This document shows, one piece after another, positions 25,001-32,644 of a stretch of DNA of 42,838 nt. The position numbers and the translations under genes were made by a program. Where the stretch lies: NCBI GenBank assembly GCA_028822935.1, contig JAPKCM010000037.1, positions 1-42,838 of the forward strand, read 5' to 3'. Positions within the stretch are counted from its first letter, which is position 1. The number at the start of each line of letters is the position of its first letter. Below the pieces are notes generated by a model, which had not been told where the DNA came from, did not search any database, and saw only the letters and a program-made list of their open reading frames with translations. Origin of the DNA: Akkermansiaceae bacterium (GTDB lineage: Bacteria > Verrucomicrobiota > Verrucomicrobiia > Verrucomicrobiales > Akkermansiaceae).

Positions 25001-26591
25001 CAAAACAAGTGGCAACTGGCGCGCTGCGGGCGGAGGCCCCTTCCCTTCCGGCATGCCCGAGCAGATGGCCCCCTGGGACCTCTATTCCTGGGACGGAGAA
25101 CGCTGTCTCGAAAGCCAAAATTCCAGCAGCATCCCTCTCGACCCCATGGGAGTTCGCGGCACCTTGGAATCAAACGACGAATACAAAGTCCGTCTCGCCG
25201 ACCGTGTGCAGAAGCATTTCTACGGAAACGGAGCCCTCACCCCAAGCAAGACCGCAGCCCGCTGGGAACGCTACGTAACCGACATCGACCGAGCCATCAT
25301 TGCCGAGTCCGCACGCTGGGGCGACCACCGCCGAGCCACCCCATACACTCGCGACACCGAATGGCTCACTGAGCAAAACCGCCTCTACACGAGCTACTTC
25401 CCGGTCCGCACTAACAACGTGCTCAACAACCTCACCCTCCTCACCCTCGACGCCCCTACCTACCTTGTCGGAGGAAGTTCTCAAGTCGAAGGTCTCATCC
25501 CCTTCGGTTCAACCCTCACCGTTACGGGCAGCAGCACCATTTATTACACCACTGACGGCAGCGACCCTCGCCTCGATGGAGGTGCCATTTCTCCAAACGC
25601 GGCTGCAGTGAGCAGTGGAGGCACTATCCCCATCTCTGTGGGAGCACTCGTGAAAGCCCGTGTCCGAAGCGGCTCGACTTGGTCCGCCGTCACCGACGGA
25701 ACGTACCTCGTTGGACCCATCGCCCACTCCACCAACATCGTCATCTCCGAGATCATGTATCACCCCAACGGCATGGACGAGAACACCGAGTTCATCGAGT
25801 TGCTGAATGTCAACGGCTCCAACGCCATCGACCTCTCGCTCGCGACCTTCGCCGGCATCGACTACACCTTTCCCCTCGGTGAGTCCCTTGCACCAGGCGA
25901 GCGCATCGTCATCGTAAAGGATCCCATCGCTTTCGCTACCGTCCACAATACCGCAGGCATGAGGATCGCCCCGGGAGATTACGCTTCCAGCCTGAGCAAC
26001 GACGGCGAGGAACTTGCCATCATCAACGGGCTGGGTGTCGATGCCCAACGTTTCACATACAACGACGTAGATCCATGGCCCAGAGCAGCCGATGGCGACG
26101 GATTCACCCTCACCCTAATCGCGCCCGAAACATCCCCTCTCCACTCGCTCGCCTCGAACTGGCGCAGCAGCACCGCCCTCAACGGCACCCCCGGCGGAAG
26201 CGACGCCGAGGCCTTCTCAGGAGATCCACTGGCTGATGCCGATGGAGACGGACTCAACGCCCTTCTCGAATACGCGCTTGGTTCAACTGCTGGAGACGCC
26301 GGTCCCAGCCCTGAAGCTCGAGCCACCGCAGGAACCGGAACCTTTGATGATGGAAATGGTGGAACAACAGAATTCCTAACCTTCTCCTACCGTCGTAATC
26401 TGGCAGCAGATGACATCCTCTATCAAGTCCAGCTCTCCTCCGACCTCGACAACTGGGCTGACACTGGATCCGAATATGTTACCTCTGTTTCAAATGAAGA
26501 TGGCACCGAAACGGTCACCGTCCGCAGCGTCACTCCCATTACTGATCTGCCGAAAAAATTCATCCGCTTGAAGATCAACCTTATCCCATAA
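22095..26591 (+). CDS. Giant secreted lamin-tail / CotH-kinase-like protein, second copy
   Basis: 1498 residues with a signal peptide (~1-26, ending TYA). Domains in order: discoidin-like beta domain (~28-205); two fibronectin-III-like repeats (~212-305 and ~313-405, each with TLNGIV/ARVGGEV and GLSPSSNYFFRSYAEN-type strands); lamin-tail domain (~413-560, DLVINEFMAAND); CHB_HEX_C-like strand domain (~581-665, ATIYYTTDGTLP); CotH kinase-like domain (~731-1090, TISIVMNRDDF, LRVQGGASR, and PWDLYSWDGERC with Asp995 and Asp1000); a second CHB_HEX-like domain (~1141); a second lamin-tail domain (~1215-1350, IVISEIMYHPNG); and a C-terminal module (~1380-1498) with DADGDGLNALLEYALG. The CotH block is closer to the family pattern than that of the protein at 3542. 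The gene ends 2 bases before the FG-GAP gene. Confidence 0.92.
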   Translation: MISTSLRSFACFIAAASASFNPTYATPVVGVDFSTGDSFNSTTDDLVIGDGITISDWSVAGGGGITGDGNGNTGRASAPVGKFNGPSLANGTPPAFGSAPPTQGIHSFTITIDSSTTINLTNVNFDFSRATGGRAQRWLAFRTSLDSGLLYSENGPARPAFTSVGLALTDAKYQGLTDTTVTFYWYSGGQGSGDCDIDSIVVEADLAAANPPTVTNSAATHVEATSATLNGIVTDTGGAAPLITIFYGTSDGGTTPGNWTSSVDLGNETASFVTDVTGLSPSSNYFFRSYAENSAGTDWAPSSATFTTNAIFPSSIDNSPAINLRGTSARVGGEVTNTGGSSPVVTLYWGDNDGGTSTGAWDNSVALGAQSGSFETDLANLNPLTTYYFRSLAINGGGQVWASPTEAFTTLEVRDLVINEFMAANDGGLSNNPNAWFPIANQVSGRTDDWIEIANRSSGPLPLDGWFLTDDSTNLTRWAFPAGTTVPQNGFIIVYASGDGIPDANGNLHTNFKLSKGGDYLALVDSMFAVASEFASGGMNYPSQDADISYGLHPVSELPVYFESPTPGDDNDTNGQARVADTKFSLKRGYYQTAINVEITSATLGATIYYTTDGTLPIDELGNPGASAQTYSTPIALNRTTAIRAAAVKVGFVPTNVDCNSYFLLDIDGAASNGIDTSGLNLPFLQQSQPAGWGSLTSGDYNMDSEVSQETTTATGHATSTAKTMLEGMRDIPTISIVMNRDDFSGSNGIYTNSGNKGFAWERACSAEFIPAETDTRSDWQENCGLRVQGGASRNPSSSPKHSLSFRFRERYGVNKLKEPLFPGSAVDEYNVIALRAGYNNSWIHRDAGQRGRGSMIRDQWMRQSMLDMGHSAAGEGFMAHVFVNGLYWGLHNICERGDASHYAEHNGGDADLLDARNGSQYTDGNSTAWNQISGVVDSADWQNIQQVINIDQYIDYQLINRYGSNQDLKTSGNWRAAGGGPFPSGMPEQMAPWDLYSWDGERCLESQNSSSIPLDPMGVRGTLESNDEYKVRLADRVQKHFYGNGALTPSKTAARWERYVTDIDRAIIAESARWGDHRRATPYTRDTEWLTEQNRLYTSYFPVRTNNVLNNLTLLTLDAPTYLVGGSSQVEGLIPFGSTLTVTGSSTIYYTTDGSDPRLDGGAISPNAAAVSSGGTIPISVGALVKARVRSGSTWSAVTDGTYLVGPIAHSTNIVISEIMYHPNGMDENTEFIELLNVNGSNAIDLSLATFAGIDYTFPLGESLAPGERIVIVKDPIAFATVHNTAGMRIAPGDYASSLSNDGEELAIINGLGVDAQRFTYNDVDPWPRAADGDGFTLTLIAPETSPLHSLASNWRSSTALNGTPGGSDAEAFSGDPLADADGDGLNALLEYALGSTAGDAGPSPEARATAGTGTFDDGNGGTTEFLTFSYRRNLAADDILYQVQLSSDLDNWADTGSEYVTSVSNEDGTETVTVRSVTPITDLPKKFIRLKINLIP

Positions 26592-26593
26592 TT

Positions 26594-27754
26594 ATGAAAT
26601 CACTCACTCTATCCGCCCTCCTCGCCCTCCCCGTGCTCGCCTTACCAAAGGCCGTTTTTGAAGCGCAAACAATCGATGACAAAATCACGGTGGGCTATGG
26701 GCTCGCGGTGGCCGATGTCGATGGCGATGGAAAGTTGGACATCCTCTTAGCAGATTCACATCGCACCGTCTCCTACCGGAGCCCCGATTGGAAAATGCAC
26801 GAGCTCACCGGAAAACTGACCGAGAAGGATCATGTCTGCCTCTGTGCCAAGGACATCACGGGCGATGGCAAAGCCGAGATCGCAGTGGGCGGAGAGTGGA
26901 ATCCCGGTGACACCAAGACCAGCGGAGCCGTTTTCTCACTCAACGAACACGCTGATTGCTTCGCGCCTCGCTCCACTAACAAACTGCATCACGAGCCCAC
27001 GGTCCACCGCATGCACTGGGTTGCGGAAAAGGATCGTCGCCATTTTCTCGCCGTCCTCCCTCTCCACGGCCCCGGCAACATCAAAGGTGAAGGCGAAGGA
27101 ATCAACTTCCTCGGCTACCGCCCCGAAATCGATCCCGCAAAGGACTGGCAAACTTTCCTCATTCATAAGGGCTTCCACCTCGCTCACAACTTCGACCCCG
27201 TGAAGTGGAATGACTCCGGCAACGAAAGCATCCTCGTTGCCTGCAAGGAAGGAGTTCATCTTCTCTCGCCTTCAGGAAAGGAACAATGGACCGCCAGTCC
27301 CATTACCAGCGCGGGCGCTGGGGAAGTCCGCCTTGGCAAACTCCCAAACGGAAAAAGATTCATCACCACCATCGAACCCATGCATGGGAACCAAGTCGTC
27401 ATCAATCCGGAAACAGAAAAGGGCTTGTGGTCTCAAGATCGCCAAGTAATTGATGACTCCTTACAACAAGGACACGCGCTGGTCACCGGCGACTTTTTAG
27501 GACTCGGCTATGACCAAGTGGCCGCTGGATGGCGCAATCCTTCCAAAAAGGACAAAAAAGTGGGCATTCGGCTCTATGTTCCTACCGATGAGGATGGAAC
27601 GGCCTGGGAGCTCCACTCGGTGATCGATGACAACACCATGGCCTGTGAAGACATGAAGGCCGCCGATTTGGACGGCGACGGAAGGCTCGACCTCATCGCC
27701 GCCGGGCGCGCCACCAAGAATGTCATCATTTACTGGAACAAGACTTCCAAGTAG
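26594..27754 (+). CDS. Secreted FG-GAP/VCBS repeat protein
   Basis: 386 residues, signal peptide ~1-18 (MKSLTLSALLALPVLALP). Calcium-binding type DxDxDG repeats occur at both ends: DVDGDGKLD (41-49) and DLDGDGRLD (358-366), with DITGDGKAEIAVGG (near 93-106) between. The layout fits a seven-bladed FG-GAP beta-propeller. It starts 2 bases after the CotH gene, so the two are almost certainly translated from one mRNA and may work together at the cell surface. Ligand unknown. Confidence 0.88.
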   Translation: MKSLTLSALLALPVLALPKAVFEAQTIDDKITVGYGLAVADVDGDGKLDILLADSHRTVSYRSPDWKMHELTGKLTEKDHVCLCAKDITGDGKAEIAVGGEWNPGDTKTSGAVFSLNEHADCFAPRSTNKLHHEPTVHRMHWVAEKDRRHFLAVLPLHGPGNIKGEGEGINFLGYRPEIDPAKDWQTFLIHKGFHLAHNFDPVKWNDSGNESILVACKEGVHLLSPSGKEQWTASPITSAGAGEVRLGKLPNGKRFITTIEPMHGNQVVINPETEKGLWSQDRQVIDDSLQQGHALVTGDFLGLGYDQVAAGWRNPSKKDKKVGIRLYVPTDEDGTAWELHSVIDDNTMACEDMKAADLDGDGRLDLIAAGRATKNVIIYWNKTSK

Positions 27755-27843
27755 AAGCAGACCCTTTCTGTCTCACCGATTGGGTTTGCCTTTTTTCCCG
27801 GTGATCGCTAAGGCAACGGCCCCGCGACAAGCGGGATACCGCC

Positions 27844-29277
27844 ATGGAAAAGAAAAGTGATTTCGGACTGATCGGTCTGGCCGTTATGGGTCAGAATCTC
27901 GTGCTCAATGTGGAAAGCCGCGGCTTCCAAGTTTCGGTGTATAACCGCACCACCTCCAAGATGACTGATTTCATCGCGGAAAACCCCGGCCGCAATCTCG
28001 TCGGCGAAGAAACTCTCGAAGGCTTCGTGCAGTCGCTCGCCGTTCCTCGCAAGATTCAGATCATGGTGCAGGCAGGTGGTCCGGTTGACGCAGTGATCAA
28101 AGCGCTCATGCCGCTTCTCGATCCAAATGACATCATCATCGATGGCGGAAACTCCCTCTACACTGACACCGAACGTCGCGACAAGTATGTCGGCGAGGCG
28201 GGCTTCCGTTTCATCGGAGCCGGTGTTTCCGGTGGCGAAGAAGGCGCACTCAAAGGCCCTTCCATCATGCCCGGCGGACCTGCTTCCACTTGGGAAGTGA
28301 TGAAGCCAATCTTCGAAAGCATCTCGGCCAAGGTCGATGGCGAGCCTTGCGTGGTTCACATCGGAGAAGGCGGTGCCGGCCACTTCGTCAAGATGGTCCA
28401 CAACGGCATCGAGTATGGTGACATGCAGCTCATCTGTGAGGCTTACAATATTTTCAAAGCAGCTGGCTTCACCAACGAAGAGCAGGCGGCCATTTTCGCT
28501 GACTGGAATGAGGGCGAACTTGAGTCCTTCCTCATCGAGATCACCGCGAACATCTTAAAACAGAAGGATCCTGAAACCGGTAAAGACATCGTCGATCTCA
28601 TCGTCGACAAAGCCGGTCAAAAAGGAACCGGACGTTGGACCGTCATGGGATCCGTTGAGCAAGCTGTCCCTTTCTCCACCATCGCTGGTTCAGTCGAAGC
28701 GCGCATCCTCTCCTCCATGCGCGATCAGCGTAAGATTGCTTCCGGTATCCTTCAGGGACCCAGCAACTGGGACTTCGATCTCACCATGAGCAAAGAAGAT
28801 CTCGTCAAGAAAGTGCGCAACGCGCTCTATGCGTCCAAGATCGTTTCCTACGCGCAAGGCCTCGACCTCATCACGAAGGTGGGCGCTGACAAAGGCTGGG
28901 CGCTCAACCTCGGCGAGATCGCTAAGATCTGGCGTGGTGGCTGTATCATCCGTGCACGTTTCCTCAACCGCATCACCGAGGCCTACACCGCAGCGACTCC
29001 TCCCACCAACCTCATGTTGGCAGATTTCTTCACGAAGGTTCTCAACGAAGGTCAGCAAGACTGGCGTGAAGTGGTCGCTCTCGCTGCGACCAATGGAATC
29101 CCCGTTCCATCGATCGGCGGATCACTCGCATACTACGACGCCTACCGCGCCGAGCGACTTCCCGCGAACCTTCTCCAGGCTCAACGTGACTTCTTCGGAG
29201 CGCACACCTACGAGCGCACGGACAAGCCCGAGGGCGAATTCTTCCACACCGAAGATTGGCCTGAGCTCATGGGCTAG
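27844..29277 (+). CDS. gnd: 6-phosphogluconate dehydrogenase (decarboxylating)
   Basis: 477 residues, the full length of the long-chain family. GLIGLAVMGQNLVLN (8-22) is the dinucleotide site, and NRTT (34-37) the NADP-selective loop. GVSGGEEGALKGPSIMPGG (127-145) binds substrate, and GHFVKMVHNGIEYGDMQ (179-195) contains catalytic Lys183 and Glu190. DKAGQKGTGRW is the family signature. It oxidises 6-phosphogluconate to ribulose-5-phosphate, CO2 and NADPH in the oxidative pentose phosphate pathway. The gene stands alone, with a terminator downstream. Confidence 0.97.
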   Translation: MEKKSDFGLIGLAVMGQNLVLNVESRGFQVSVYNRTTSKMTDFIAENPGRNLVGEETLEGFVQSLAVPRKIQIMVQAGGPVDAVIKALMPLLDPNDIIIDGGNSLYTDTERRDKYVGEAGFRFIGAGVSGGEEGALKGPSIMPGGPASTWEVMKPIFESISAKVDGEPCVVHIGEGGAGHFVKMVHNGIEYGDMQLICEAYNIFKAAGFTNEEQAAIFADWNEGELESFLIEITANILKQKDPETGKDIVDLIVDKAGQKGTGRWTVMGSVEQAVPFSTIAGSVEARILSSMRDQRKIASGILQGPSNWDFDLTMSKEDLVKKVRNALYASKIVSYAQGLDLITKVGADKGWALNLGEIAKIWRGGCIIRARFLNRITEAYTAATPPTNLMLADFFTKVLNEGQQDWREVVALAATNGIPVPSIGGSLAYYDAYRAERLPANLLQAQRDFFGAHTYERTDKPEGEFFHTEDWPELMG

Positions 29278-29297
29278 ACCCACCAAGGACCTCCTTT

Positions 29298-29333
29298 TAA
29301 AAACGGCTCACTCGAAAGGGTGCTCCGTTTTTT
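29298..29333. terminator. Bidirectional terminator between gnd and rnr
   Basis: AAAACGG-CT-CACTC pairs with GGGTG-CT-CCGTTTT around a GAAA tetraloop, with a symmetric internal CT/CT loop. T runs flank it on both strands, so it can end both the gnd transcript and the convergent rnr transcript. Confidence 0.85.
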
Positions 29334-29374
29334 GTGGATAAAGCACTTAGCGTTGTTGGTGAACCAGCGAGTTC

Positions 29375-31783
29375 TTATTTTCTCCGGCGCTGTTTTTTCG
29401 CGGGCTTTTTCTCCGACTTATAAACCGTTTTCTGTCGAGGAGGCTGGGCTTGTTTCTTAGTCGTGGTTCCGGTGATTGCAATGACCTGAAAGTTGACCCG
29501 CATATTGAGTCGATCCACTTCCATGACCTTCACCTTAAGGCGGGTCCCGGAAGTAATCTCGCCATCGCGGCGGCTATAGAACCGTCCCGAATTGGACTCA
29601 AAGGACCAGTGACCGTCCGGGAAGCCCTCTCGCTTCACCACGCCACGTTGCATGATATCGGTGCACTCCATGAAGAGCCCCATCGCCCGGATTTCTGTCA
29701 CGATGGCATCGAAGACCGGCGGCTCTTTATATTTCATTCCCAGCTCCAACCACTCGAGCATTTTCATGCGACGACTCTCCGTCTCGGCGCTCGAACTGGT
29801 GCGCTCGGTTTCGGAAATGTGAGCCGCGATTTCAACACAACCCTCCTTCTTGGGAACGGGATCGAGTTGCTTAGGAGGATTCTCAAGAAGACTTTGGAGA
29901 GCTCGATGCACGATGAGATCCGCGTAGCGTCGGATCGGACTCGTGAAGTGACAGTAGTCACTCTTCGCAAGGCCGTAGTGGCCATCAGGGTCCACAGCAT
30001 AGGCCGCACGTTGCATGCTTTTAAGAAGGCCCAACTTGATGGCATGTTCCTCGATGCTACCTCTCGCCGCATCGATAAGTTGCTGGATGTGCTTCCGGTT
30101 ACTAAGATCACCCGGTTGGTATCCATGGGATCGGGCCAGCTCGGCAAAGTCGTTCAAGCGGTCAGGATCCGGATCACCGTGGATTCGGTAAATCGCGGAG
30201 CGACTGGAATTCTTAATTTTCTGAGCCACCGCTTCGTTCGCCGCGAGCATGAATTCTTCGATCAACTGGTGACTCTCGTTGTATTCGTCCTTTTTGTAAC
30301 CGGAGGGAACACCCTTGTTGTTAATCATGAGGGTGATCTCGGGCATATCCATATCGAGCCCGCCTCGGGCGAAACGACGTTTCCGAAGAACACTCCCTAG
30401 CTTCCAGGCTTCACGGATGTGGTCCCCGAGTTTCCCCCCGTCTTCTTTGTTCTCCAAAATTTCCTGCGCTTCCTCGTAGGCATATTTCCGGGGCGTGTTG
30501 ATGACGGCATCGACAAAACGAGCCTTCTTCATCGCACCCGCCGTCCCGAAGTCCATCACGACGCATTTGGTGAGACGATCCACTCCCGGATTCAGAGAGC
30601 AAACGCCGTTACTAAGAACTTCAGGAAGCATCGGGATGACGCGGTCGACGAGATAAGTTGAATTTCCTCGCTCACGCGCTTCTGCATCCAGCGCGGTTCC
30701 CGGTTTTACGTAGTAGGAAACGTCGGCAATATGAACCGCCAGTTGCCACCCAGATTCCGTCTTCGCGACCCATACGGCATCGTCGAAGTCCTTCGCTGTC
30801 GAGGGGTCGATGGTGATGACGTCTTTCTTCCTCCAGTCTTCGCGACGCTTGATTTCATCGGCAGGAATTGCTTGAGGAATGTCCTCCGCTTCCTTGACCA
30901 CGGCGGAAGGAAATCCCCGGGCCACTCCGTGCGCCGCGATGATTTGCTCAACGTCAACCCCAGGTTCGCCAGCGAAGCCGAGAACCTCGACCACATGTCC
31001 CGTCGGGCTTTCATGGGGATCAAGCCACTCGGTGATTTTCACCACGACAATCTGGCCGGGCTTGGCCCCCTTGCTATCAGAAAGACGAATGCCTCCGGGA
31101 ACCCGCGTGTCTTCGGTGAGGAGAATTCCAAATTTCCCGCGCGTTTGATACGTTCCCGTGACGATGCTGGAACGACGTTCGACAATTTCAAGAACCTTGG
31201 CCCGCATGTCAGGCTTCATCCCCTTCCGACTTGCAGGAGGACGACCCGTCGGCTTCACCAGGCAGACGCTCACGGTGTCCCCATCAAGAGAGGTCCCCAA
31301 TGCTGTCGAAGCAACGTAATAACGCGGCTTGGTAGAAAGATCGACGCCACTGGCGAGGTTTCCTTCGTCGGTGTAGTTCGGCATGAACCAACCGTGGCCA
31401 GCGGGGTTGAGTCGGATCGTCCCAACTAGCTGAGGAGCCTTCCCGCTAGAAGGTTTCCCGCTAGATGCCTTCCCGCTAGAAGGTCTCCCGCCAGCTGCTT
31501 GCTTACTCTTTCCTGCTCTGGCTGGAGCTTGGTCCCGACTCGCATTCTTATGATCCTTCTGGGCAGGTGCTTTTCCAGCAATAAAACGGCCCTTTTTCCC
31601 CAGAGAAATTTCGCCAGCGCGTTCCATGTTAAGAAGTAACTCGCGGAGATCTGAACGCTTCGTGCTTGGGATTTCGAGGAATCGCGCCAACTCACTTTTA
31701 TTAAGAGGCCGTCCCCCATCGGGATCGATCAATGCAAGGATGCGCTTCTTCAGCGGGTTATTGCGGGGTGCTTTACCGGGCAT
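29375..31783 (-). CDS. rnr: Ribonuclease R
   Basis: 802 residues from MPGKAPRNNPLKKRIL; the ATG at 31810 adds nine residues and is less like the family. An N-terminal winged-helix region (~1-65) is followed by a Lys/Ser/Gly linker with SSGK repeats (~102-116), cold-shock domains (~120-275), the RNB catalytic domain with IDPSTAKDFDDAV (325-337, the metal-binding Asp cluster), and an S1 domain near the C-terminus. The last 20 residues are strongly basic (KKPAKKQRRRK). It is a processive 3'-5' exoribonuclease that degrades structured RNA in RNA turnover and ribosome quality control. Convergent with gnd. Confidence 0.95.
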   Translation of the reverse strand: MPGKAPRNNPLKKRILALIDPDGGRPLNKSELARFLEIPSTKRSDLRELLLNMERAGEISLGKKGRFIAGKAPAQKDHKNASRDQAPARAGKSKQAAGGRPSSGKASSGKPSSGKAPQLVGTIRLNPAGHGWFMPNYTDEGNLASGVDLSTKPRYYVASTALGTSLDGDTVSVCLVKPTGRPPASRKGMKPDMRAKVLEIVERRSSIVTGTYQTRGKFGILLTEDTRVPGGIRLSDSKGAKPGQIVVVKITEWLDPHESPTGHVVEVLGFAGEPGVDVEQIIAAHGVARGFPSAVVKEAEDIPQAIPADEIKRREDWRKKDVITIDPSTAKDFDDAVWVAKTESGWQLAVHIADVSYYVKPGTALDAEARERGNSTYLVDRVIPMLPEVLSNGVCSLNPGVDRLTKCVVMDFGTAGAMKKARFVDAVINTPRKYAYEEAQEILENKEDGGKLGDHIREAWKLGSVLRKRRFARGGLDMDMPEITLMINNKGVPSGYKKDEYNESHQLIEEFMLAANEAVAQKIKNSSRSAIYRIHGDPDPDRLNDFAELARSHGYQPGDLSNRKHIQQLIDAARGSIEEHAIKLGLLKSMQRAAYAVDPDGHYGLAKSDYCHFTSPIRRYADLIVHRALQSLLENPPKQLDPVPKKEGCVEIAAHISETERTSSSAETESRRMKMLEWLELGMKYKEPPVFDAIVTEIRAMGLFMECTDIMQRGVVKREGFPDGHWSFESNSGRFYSRRDGEITSGTRLKVKVMEVDRLNMRVNFQVIAITGTTTKKQAQPPRQKTVYKSEKKPAKKQRRRK
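31440..31499 (-). repeat. 15-bp tandem repeat in rnr encoding SSGKx
   Basis: Four 15-base units (31440-31454, 31455-31469, 31470-31484, 31485-31499) share the core TTCCCGCTAGA on the plus strand; units 1 and 3 are identical. They encode S-S-G-K-A/P units in the linker between the winged helix and the cold-shock domains. In-frame copy changes would alter linker length only. Confidence 0.85.
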
Positions 31784-31899
31784 GCAAGAGTATGCGTCAA
31801 CTTTGCCCATCTAACAACCGCTGATCTCAGCACCCGATTCTGTCCAGTTTGAAATCTTTCCCCTTTTTTTCCCTCGCTTCATAAGAAAATCGCATTATC

Positions 31900-31923
31900 A
31901 TGTATTTACATGGTATTTTTTTT
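31900..31923 (+). promoter_or_regulatory. Palindrome with T run upstream of the pseudopilin gene
   Basis: CATGTA-TT-TACATG (31900-31913) is a perfect inverted repeat, followed two bases later by an ATTTTTTTT run. It lies 62 bases before the pseudopilin start in a 174-base divergent gap shared with rnr. The stem is too AT-rich for a good terminator; an operator is the more likely reading. Confidence 0.3.
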
Positions 31924-31984
31924 AATCAGAAGGTTGCCAAGCTGCGTCAAACTATTCTAGTCTCAGCCACTGAACTTATCGTCT

Positions 31985-32587
31985 ATGAAAGCACACACAT
32001 CCCGCTCACTTTCTCGGAAGGGTTTCACTCTAGTGGAACTCCTCGTTGTTGTCTCCATCATCGCCATTCTCGCGACCCTCGCGGTTGCAGGGGCAAAAAC
32101 CGCTATGGAAGCGGCCAAAAAGGCGAAAGCTAGAGCCGCAATGAAAACCTTGGCCGATGCTGTCGACCTCTACTATGACCGCTATGACTCACTTCCACTA
32201 AGCGAAGGAGCCGACGGAGACACCGAGTTCCGGACCGACTCAGAGCTCATGAACGTCCTTTGTGGCTTAGAAAGCGCCAAAATTGAGAATCCTTATCTGA
32301 CGTCGTTTTTCGAATACAAGTCTGCCAAAGGACGGGGCAACAACCAATTCGATGGACTTGCACGAACCGAGACCGAAGCACAACTCTTTGGCCCATGGAA
32401 AACTAGAAACATCAATGAGCGCTACTATCAGCTGATCCTCGATCTCGACTACGACAAGGAAGTCCGCGAGCCTTCAAACCTTGGAAATAAGATCCAATAT
32501 GGCAGACGCTACCTCATTTATTCCTATGGTAAGGACGGCAAGATCGGCCAGGAATATAACATCGATAATCTCTATAACTGGAGATAA
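31985..32587 (+). CDS. Type II pseudopilin (GspG-like)
   Basis: 200 residues. SRKGFTLVELLVVVSIIAIL is a prepilin-type signal: peptidase cleavage after Gly13 leaves Phe+1 and Glu+5, the residues needed for N-methylation and assembly. The hydrophobic helix runs to ~36, and ARAAMKTLADAVDLYYDRYDSLP is the amphipathic continuation seen in GspG/PulG. The C-terminal half (YLIYSYGKDGKIG, NIDNLYNW) is typical of the pseudopilins common in this phylum, where many copies are scattered. The gene stands alone without secretion ATPase or platform genes. It is terminated by the hairpin at 32615. Confidence 0.9.
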   Translation: MKAHTSRSLSRKGFTLVELLVVVSIIAILATLAVAGAKTAMEAAKKAKARAAMKTLADAVDLYYDRYDSLPLSEGADGDTEFRTDSELMNVLCGLESAKIENPYLTSFFEYKSAKGRGNNQFDGLARTETEAQLFGPWKTRNINERYYQLILDLDYDKEVREPSNLGNKIQYGRRYLIYSYGKDGKIGQEYNIDNLYNWR

Positions 32588-32614
32588 AGCCTCCTTCAGC
32601 CCACTTTAACATCT

Positions 32615-32644
32615 GACCGCTTTCTTCCGAAAGCGGTCTTTTTT
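32615..32644 (+). terminator. Terminator of the pseudopilin gene
   Basis: GACCGCTTT (32615-32623) pairs with AAAGCGGTC (32630-32638) around a short loop, followed by six T. It overlaps the final stop codon of the convergent minus-strand gene by 2 bases. Confidence 0.9.

Noticed and set aside
27774-27815. TCACCG/CGGTGA stem before gnd as a riboswitch or terminator
   Set aside because: The loop is about 20 bases with its own T run inside, and no T run follows the stem; no known metabolite motif is recognised.
30731-31429. 232-codon plus-strand frame within rnr
   Set aside because: Shadow of conserved RNB and cold-shock regions, with no signal, domain or ribosome-binding site.
31440-31499. CRISPR-like repeats
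   Set aside because: The units are contiguous 15-base coding repeats with no spacers; the arrays at both window ends are coding tandem repeats too.
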